From the NCBI GenBank assembly GCA_934219025.1, contig CAKQDG010000092.1, forward strand, positions 1-8,614: a stretch of 8,614 bases of DNA. The letters are read 5' to 3'. Under the pieces are notes generated by a model. The model did no database searches. It was given only the letters and a program-made list of their open reading frames with translations, and was not told the origin of the DNA. The stretch comes from an uncultured Prevotella sp. (GTDB lineage: Bacteria > Bacteroidota > Bacteroidia > Bacteroidales > Bacteroidaceae). Shown here one piece after another: positions 5,485 through 8,614 of the stretch. Within the stretch, counting starts at the first letter, position 1, and every line of letters starts with the position of its first letter. Position numbers and translations under genes: made by a program.

Positions 5485-6015
5485 ATGTTTATGAAAAAAA
5501 TCGTTTTTGCTTTTTTTGCGTTTCTTTTTAGTACAGTATCTTTTGCAGGAAATACTGTGACCGTTGTTAGTGGAAAAGATGCGTTAAAGGTAGCTTATGC
5601 AGATAAGTCTGTTGGAACATTGGAAATAGATTGGAGCCAGGCTCAGTATGATCATGGCAAAAGTATAAAAGAGTATTGGGCAGAACAATATGATTATTTC
5701 GTAAAAACATGTTATGATAATTTCAAAAAAGGATTTGATGAAGAGTCAAAAGGTTTGAAATTGGGAAAGGAAGGCCAGGCAAAGTATAAAATTCTTATAA
5801 AGGTTGATAATTTGGATAGATATGTAAATGTGATGAATATTGTTCCTGGTATAACGGTAAAGGTGTGGGGAACTGTTATTATATCAACTATACAAGGAGA
5901 GAAAATTGCAGAGATTGATGTTGATTCAATGAAGGGTAATAGGGATTTTTCTCCTCAGGATGCTTTTGGAAAGGCTTTCTATATTTTGGGTAAGCGTGTA
6001 GCTAAGATGAAGTAA
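5485..6015 (+). CDS. Small secreted protein of unknown function inserted in the pigment operon; paralogue of 2777-3256
   Basis: A 176-residue product with a clear signal peptide, hydrophobic to about residue 18, likely cleaved after SFA (21). ATG 5485 and ATG 5491 both fit; 5491 gives the more usual MKKIVF start. The mature part shares SKGLK (88-92), KYK (100-102), KV (106-107) and DFSPQDAF (154-161), in the same order and at similar spacing, with the secreted protein encoded at 2777-3256. No known family is recognised. The gene is markedly AT-rich with long A/T runs, whereas the ketosynthase before it and methyltransferase after it are much richer in G+C. This suggests a separate origin, either by duplication of the upstream gene or by insertion. 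Spacing is 28 nt before and 21 nt after, and no promoter of its own is visible, so it should be cotranscribed. A role in polyene handling in the periplasm is possible but only positional. Confidence 0.75.
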   Translation: MFMKKIVFAFFAFLFSTVSFAGNTVTVVSGKDALKVAYADKSVGTLEIDWSQAQYDHGKSIKEYWAEQYDYFVKTCYDNFKKGFDEESKGLKLGKEGQAKYKILIKVDNLDRYVNVMNIVPGITVKVWGTVIISTIQGEKIAEIDVDSMKGNRDFSPQDAFGKAFYILGKRVAKMK

Positions 6016-6036
6016 TAGAGTATTTTATTTGTAACA

Positions 6037-7128
6037 ATGAACCTATTCAAATCCGAACACGACCGCTACACCAAGGAGCAGCTATCTGCTTACGAGGCGC
6101 AGCGACAGGCTGAATATATAGCCTGGGCACCGGTAATCTTTCAGGTGTCGCGGCTCATGCTGAAATATGGCATCCTTGACTTGCTTCGCGACAACGATAT
6201 GACGGTTGAGGAGTTGCAGGAGAAAACTAAACTATCGCGCTATGCCTTGAAAATCCTGCTCGAGGCTTCGCTTAGTGCCGGAACGGTACTTGTAGATACC
6301 GAGACGGACAAATACAGTCTGTCGAAGACAGGCTGGTTCCTATTGACTGACGAGGCGACGAGGGCAAACCTGGACTTCAACCACGATGTGAACTATCGCG
6401 GACTGTTTTATCTCGATGAGGCGCTGGAACAGGGAAAGCCTGCCGGACTGAAAACGCTTGGCAACTGGCCTACCATCTACGAGGGACTCTCACAACTCGA
6501 CCCGCAGGTGCAGAAAAGCTGGTTTGGTTTCGACCATTTCTATAGCGACCACTCATTCAACGAGGCATTGAAGATAGTTTTCGGCAAGAAACCGAAGCAT
6601 TTGATGGACGTTGGCGGCAATACAGGGCGCTTTGCCTTGCGCTGTGTAGACTACGACACGGACGTGAATGTTACTATCGTGGATTTGCCAGGACAAATCG
6701 GTATGATGAAAAAGAATATCGAAGGTAAAACTGGTGCTGACCGCATCAGTGGCTTCCCTACAAATATCCTCGACGAGAATAACCAACTGCCCAATGGCAA
6801 TTGGGATGCTATATGGATGAGCCAGTTTCTCGACTGCTTTTCAGAAGAGGAGATATTCAGCATCTTGAGCCGTGCGGCAAAAGTTATGACAAAGGATACT
6901 ACATTATATATAATGGAGACCTTCTGGAACCGTCAGAAATATGAAACGGCATCCCTTTGCCTCACCATGACCAGTGTCTACTTCACTGCCATGGCAAACG
7001 GCAACAGCAAGATGTACCACTCCGACGACATGATCCGTCAGGTGGAGCGTGCCGGACTTGAAGTGAAGGCTATACACGACGGCATCGGACAGGGACACAC
7101 GATTTTGGAATTAGGAATTAAAAATTAG
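6037..7128 (+). CDS. SAM-dependent O-methyltransferase (Methyltransf_2-like)
   Basis: A 363-residue protein with the two-part layout of the plant/bacterial O-methyltransferase superfamily. The N-terminal winged-helix dimerisation domain spans about 25-105 and includes TVEELQEKTKLSRYALKILL. The C-terminal Rossmann methyltransferase domain begins about 187. SAM-binding motif I is LMDVGGNTG (189-197), and an acidic residue follows in TIVDLP (D216). In APE/flexirubin clusters such enzymes methylate the aromatic head group, and that is the likely job here. The region matching the family's LHDW motif, with its catalytic His, reads FLDCFSEEE (264-272), so that His appears to be absent. The mechanism or acceptor may differ, for example a phenolate activated another way or C-methylation. 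The last residues (LELGIKN) and the stop codon are encoded by an intergenic repeat that has run into the gene end. Confidence 0.85.
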   Translation: MNLFKSEHDRYTKEQLSAYEAQRQAEYIAWAPVIFQVSRLMLKYGILDLLRDNDMTVEELQEKTKLSRYALKILLEASLSAGTVLVDTETDKYSLSKTGWFLLTDEATRANLDFNHDVNYRGLFYLDEALEQGKPAGLKTLGNWPTIYEGLSQLDPQVQKSWFGFDHFYSDHSFNEALKIVFGKKPKHLMDVGGNTGRFALRCVDYDTDVNVTIVDLPGQIGMMKKNIEGKTGADRISGFPTNILDENNQLPNGNWDAIWMSQFLDCFSEEEIFSILSRAAKVMTKDTTLYIMETFWNRQKYETASLCLTMTSVYFTAMANGNSKMYHSDDMIRQVERAGLEVKAIHDGIGQGHTILELGIKN

Positions 7129-7207
7129 GAGTGAGGAATTATTACTCCTATATCTCTTATTAGTCCTATAAGCCTTAGAATTCCCATTCCTCCCAATTCT
7201 CCCAAGA
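7107..7207. repeat. Degenerate AT-rich repeat cluster at the methyltransferase 3' end
   Basis: GGAATT recurs at 7107-7112 and 7114-7119, followed by TAGGAGT (7126-7132), which pairs with ACTCCTA (7144-7150). CTTAT (7156-7160) pairs with ATAAG (7168-7172), and a pyrimidine-rich stretch at 7177-7207 resembles the inverse of the left part. These look like degenerate low-complexity repeats or a weak attenuating hairpin between methyltransferase and ACP. There is no coding sequence beyond 7128. Confidence 0.45.
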
Positions 7208-7220
7208 AAAAAAACTAACA

Positions 7221-7250
7221 AACAAAATAATAATAACAATAACAATAACA
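7221..7250 (+). promoter_or_regulatory. A-rich translation leader with AATAAC repeats before the ACP gene
   Basis: Three perfect tandem AATAAC units lie at 7232-7249, directly before the ACP ATG at 7251. No Shine-Dalgarno sequence is present. Bacteroidetes initiate translation through A-rich, unstructured leaders, so this probably supports high ACP output. The reductase leader at 3482-3494 has a similar AAT-rich end. Hexamer tracts can also change length, which could tune expression. Confidence 0.5.
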
Positions 7251-7493
7251 ATGGAAAGAGCATTAATAGAAGAGAAAGTAAGAAATTTTTTGATTGACGA
7301 CCTCGAAATCGACGAGGACAAGATTGCTCCGGAGGCTCGCCTCAAGGAAGACCTTGGCATCGACAGCCTTGACTTTGTTGATATCGTGGTAATCGTGGAG
7401 AAGAATTTCGGTTTTAAAATCAAGCCGGAAGAAATGCAGGGCGTAACAACCCTCAAGCAGTTCTGCGACTACATAGAGAGCAAGGTGGCATAA
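7251..7493 (+). CDS. Acyl carrier protein
   Basis: An 80-residue acidic four-helix carrier protein. Ser39 in DLGIDSLDFVD (34-44) is the 4'-phosphopantetheine attachment site, so it needs a phosphopantetheinyl transferase encoded elsewhere. It would hold the growing polyene as a thioester and present it to the ketosynthase, reductase, dehydratase and acyltransferase. The length is normal for ACP. Divergence from AcpP (for example IDEDKIAPEARLKEDL) and its place in this operon suggest a pathway-specific carrier. It follows a 122-nt repeat-bearing gap after the methyltransferase and lies 32 nt before the acyltransferase. Confidence 0.93.
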   Translation: MERALIEEKVRNFLIDDLEIDEDKIAPEARLKEDLGIDSLDFVDIVVIVEKNFGFKIKPEEMQGVTTLKQFCDYIESKVA

Positions 7494-7525
7494 GGAACAA
7501 AATAAAAAAATATTGTCATAGTCTT

Positions 7526-8410
7526 ATGGAGAGCGAGAAGAAAGAATGGGCTGGAACCACCTTCGGCAACAAATGGATGCACACACATCTCATTGCAAGT
7601 CTGCGATATATGGATGTGCGTTTGCTATATATCTTTGCCTATGTGTTCATAGTTCCAGTGTGTCTCGTCCTCAATCCGAGCTATGGCATAATATATCGCT
7701 ATTTCCGACAGCGTTTCGGTTATTCGTCGCTTAGGTCGTTCTGGAAAACATACGTCAATCACTGTCGCTTCAGCGAGGTCGTGATAGACAAGTTTGCCAT
7801 GTATGCCGGTAAGCACTTCCGTGTGGATGTAGTAGGCAAGGATGTCTTTGACAGACTTGAAACTGCAGAGCCTGGTTTTATGCAGCTAAGCTCGCATATC
7901 GGTAACTTTGAAATGGCTGGCTATAGCTTGCGCACCAGACAGAAGCAAATGAATGCACTCGTTTTCGGTGGTGAGAAAGCCACAGTGATGGCAGAGCGCA
8001 GCAAGTTGCTTGCTGGTGGTCATATCCGTATGATTCCTGTAAAGGGAGACATGAGCCATCTCTTCGAGATAAACAATGCTTTGGCTAATAATGAAATTGT
8101 GAGTATGCCTGCCGACCGCGTGTTTGGTTCGCCAAGGACCATAAGCTTGAAGTTCCTCGGCAAAGAGGCAAAGTTCCCTGTCGGACCGTTCCAGACGGCA
8201 ACAATGCGTGAGCTTGACGTCGTTGCTATCAATGTGATGAAAACATCAGTGAAGGGCTATACGGCATACGTTACTCCACTGGCTTATGATAAAACCGCTC
8301 CCCGTAAGGAGCAGATACGCCAACTTGCCGAGAGCTATGTGGCTGAACTGGAGAGTATGGTAAGAAGATATCCGACGCAGTGGTATAACTATTTCGAATT
8401 TTGGGGCTGA
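7526..8410 (+). CDS. Lysophospholipid/lipid A-type acyltransferase (LpxL/HtrB-like)
   Basis: A 294-residue protein of the lysophospholipid acyltransferase superfamily, near the usual LpxL length. Residues 32-50 form an N-terminal hydrophobic segment that would anchor it to the inner membrane. The catalytic HX4E motif is HIGNFE (His124, Glu129) in SSHIGNFEMAGY. Further family marks are PADRVFGSPR (195-204) and the C-terminal PTQWYNYFEFW (283-293). These enzymes move an acyl chain from ACP to a lipid acceptor. Next to an ACP and polyene enzymes, it probably transfers the finished or intermediate aryl polyene to a lipid for outer-membrane display, as proposed for the acyltransferase found in APE clusters. 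It may alternatively act on lipid A. It is 32 nt after the ACP and 34 nt before the dehydratase start. Confidence 0.88.
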   Translation: MESEKKEWAGTTFGNKWMHTHLIASLRYMDVRLLYIFAYVFIVPVCLVLNPSYGIIYRYFRQRFGYSSLRSFWKTYVNHCRFSEVVIDKFAMYAGKHFRVDVVGKDVFDRLETAEPGFMQLSSHIGNFEMAGYSLRTRQKQMNALVFGGEKATVMAERSKLLAGGHIRMIPVKGDMSHLFEINNALANNEIVSMPADRVFGSPRTISLKFLGKEAKFPVGPFQTATMRELDVVAINVMKTSVKGYTAYVTPLAYDKTAPRKEQIRQLAESYVAELESMVRRYPTQWYNYFEFWG

Positions 8411-8444
8411 CATTTTTTAATGGACCGGCTAATAAAAGAATATT

Positions 8445-8614
8445 ATGGAATTTGATTTTAACAGTCCAACTCGTGAGCTTTTATGCTCAATTGACATTCA
8501 TGAGCTTCTGCCACAGCAGAAGCCGTTTGTAATGGTAGGTAGACTGATTCACTTTGATGAACGGACAACGGAGACGGAAACTGAAATCAAGGCAGACAAT
8601 ATCTTTGTTGATGA
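8445..8614 (+). CDS. 3-hydroxyacyl-ACP dehydratase, hotdog fold (partial, cut by window end)
   Basis: ATG 8445 opens a frame that continues off the right edge, with 56 residues visible. Residues 17-35 (IDIHELLPQQKPFVMVGRL) match the start of FabZ/FabA-type and APE dehydratases, which typically read LLPHRxPFLLVDR. Here QQ stands where the HR pair is usual. That position is not the catalytic His, which would come later in the GHFPG-like motif outside the window. The enzyme would remove water from the 3-hydroxyacyl-ACP made by the upstream reductase, creating the conjugated double bonds. The start is supported by its spacing of 34 nt after the acyltransferase; an ATG at 8419 leads only to a short frame. 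Confidence 0.75.
   Translation, partial: MEFDFNSPTRELLCSIDIHELLPQQKPFVMVGRLIHFDERTTETETEIKADNIFVD

Noticed and set aside
8419..8454. Alternative start for the dehydratase at ATG 8419
   Set aside because: That frame reaches a stop after eleven codons, and the dehydratase motif lies in the frame of ATG 8445.

Overview
The window looks like a chromosomal segment from a Bacteroidales bacterium, most likely Prevotella or a close relative. The evidence is indirect. Promoter-like sites match the Bacteroidetes TTG / 19-21 nt / TAnnTTTG pattern. Most genes lack Shine-Dalgarno sites and have A/T-rich leaders instead. The gene set is one I associate with aryl polyene (APE)/flexirubin-type pigment clusters of this phylum. 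I cannot fix the species from sequence alone.

Layout. Positions 1-620 hold almost no coding sequence. There are seven codons of a leftward gene at the left edge with one or two Bacteroidetes-type promoters, a pair of mutually exclusive hairpins, a C/T-rich inverted repeat, and a rightward promoter that opens a structured leader and an 82-bp imperfect palindrome. Positions 622-3256 hold an AT-rich rightward operon of envelope proteins: a small membrane protein, a secreted TolB-like beta-propeller, an outer-membrane beta-barrel, and a small secreted protein whose start is frameshifted in this sequence. A strong hairpin near 3265-3303 probably ends it.

From 3495 to the right edge runs a visibly more GC-rich operon of dissociated fatty-acid/polyketide enzymes: a FabG-type ketoreductase, a ketosynthase with an intact Cys-His-His site, a SAM-dependent O-methyltransferase, an acyl carrier protein, a LpxL/HtrB-type acyltransferase, and the start of a hotdog-fold 3-hydroxyacyl-ACP dehydratase. 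Together these would extend, reduce, dehydrate and methylate an ACP-bound polyene and transfer it to an outer-membrane lipid. The chain-length factor, aromatic starter enzymes and exporter expected of a full cluster would lie past the right edge.

The most unusual feature is an AT-rich gene for a small secreted protein (5485-6015) inside this operon, between ketosynthase and methyltransferase. It is a paralogue of the frameshifted secreted protein just upstream of the operon (2777-3256). The pair, with the TolB-like and barrel proteins, may be an uncharacterised envelope module tied to the pigment locus. That link is inferred from position only.
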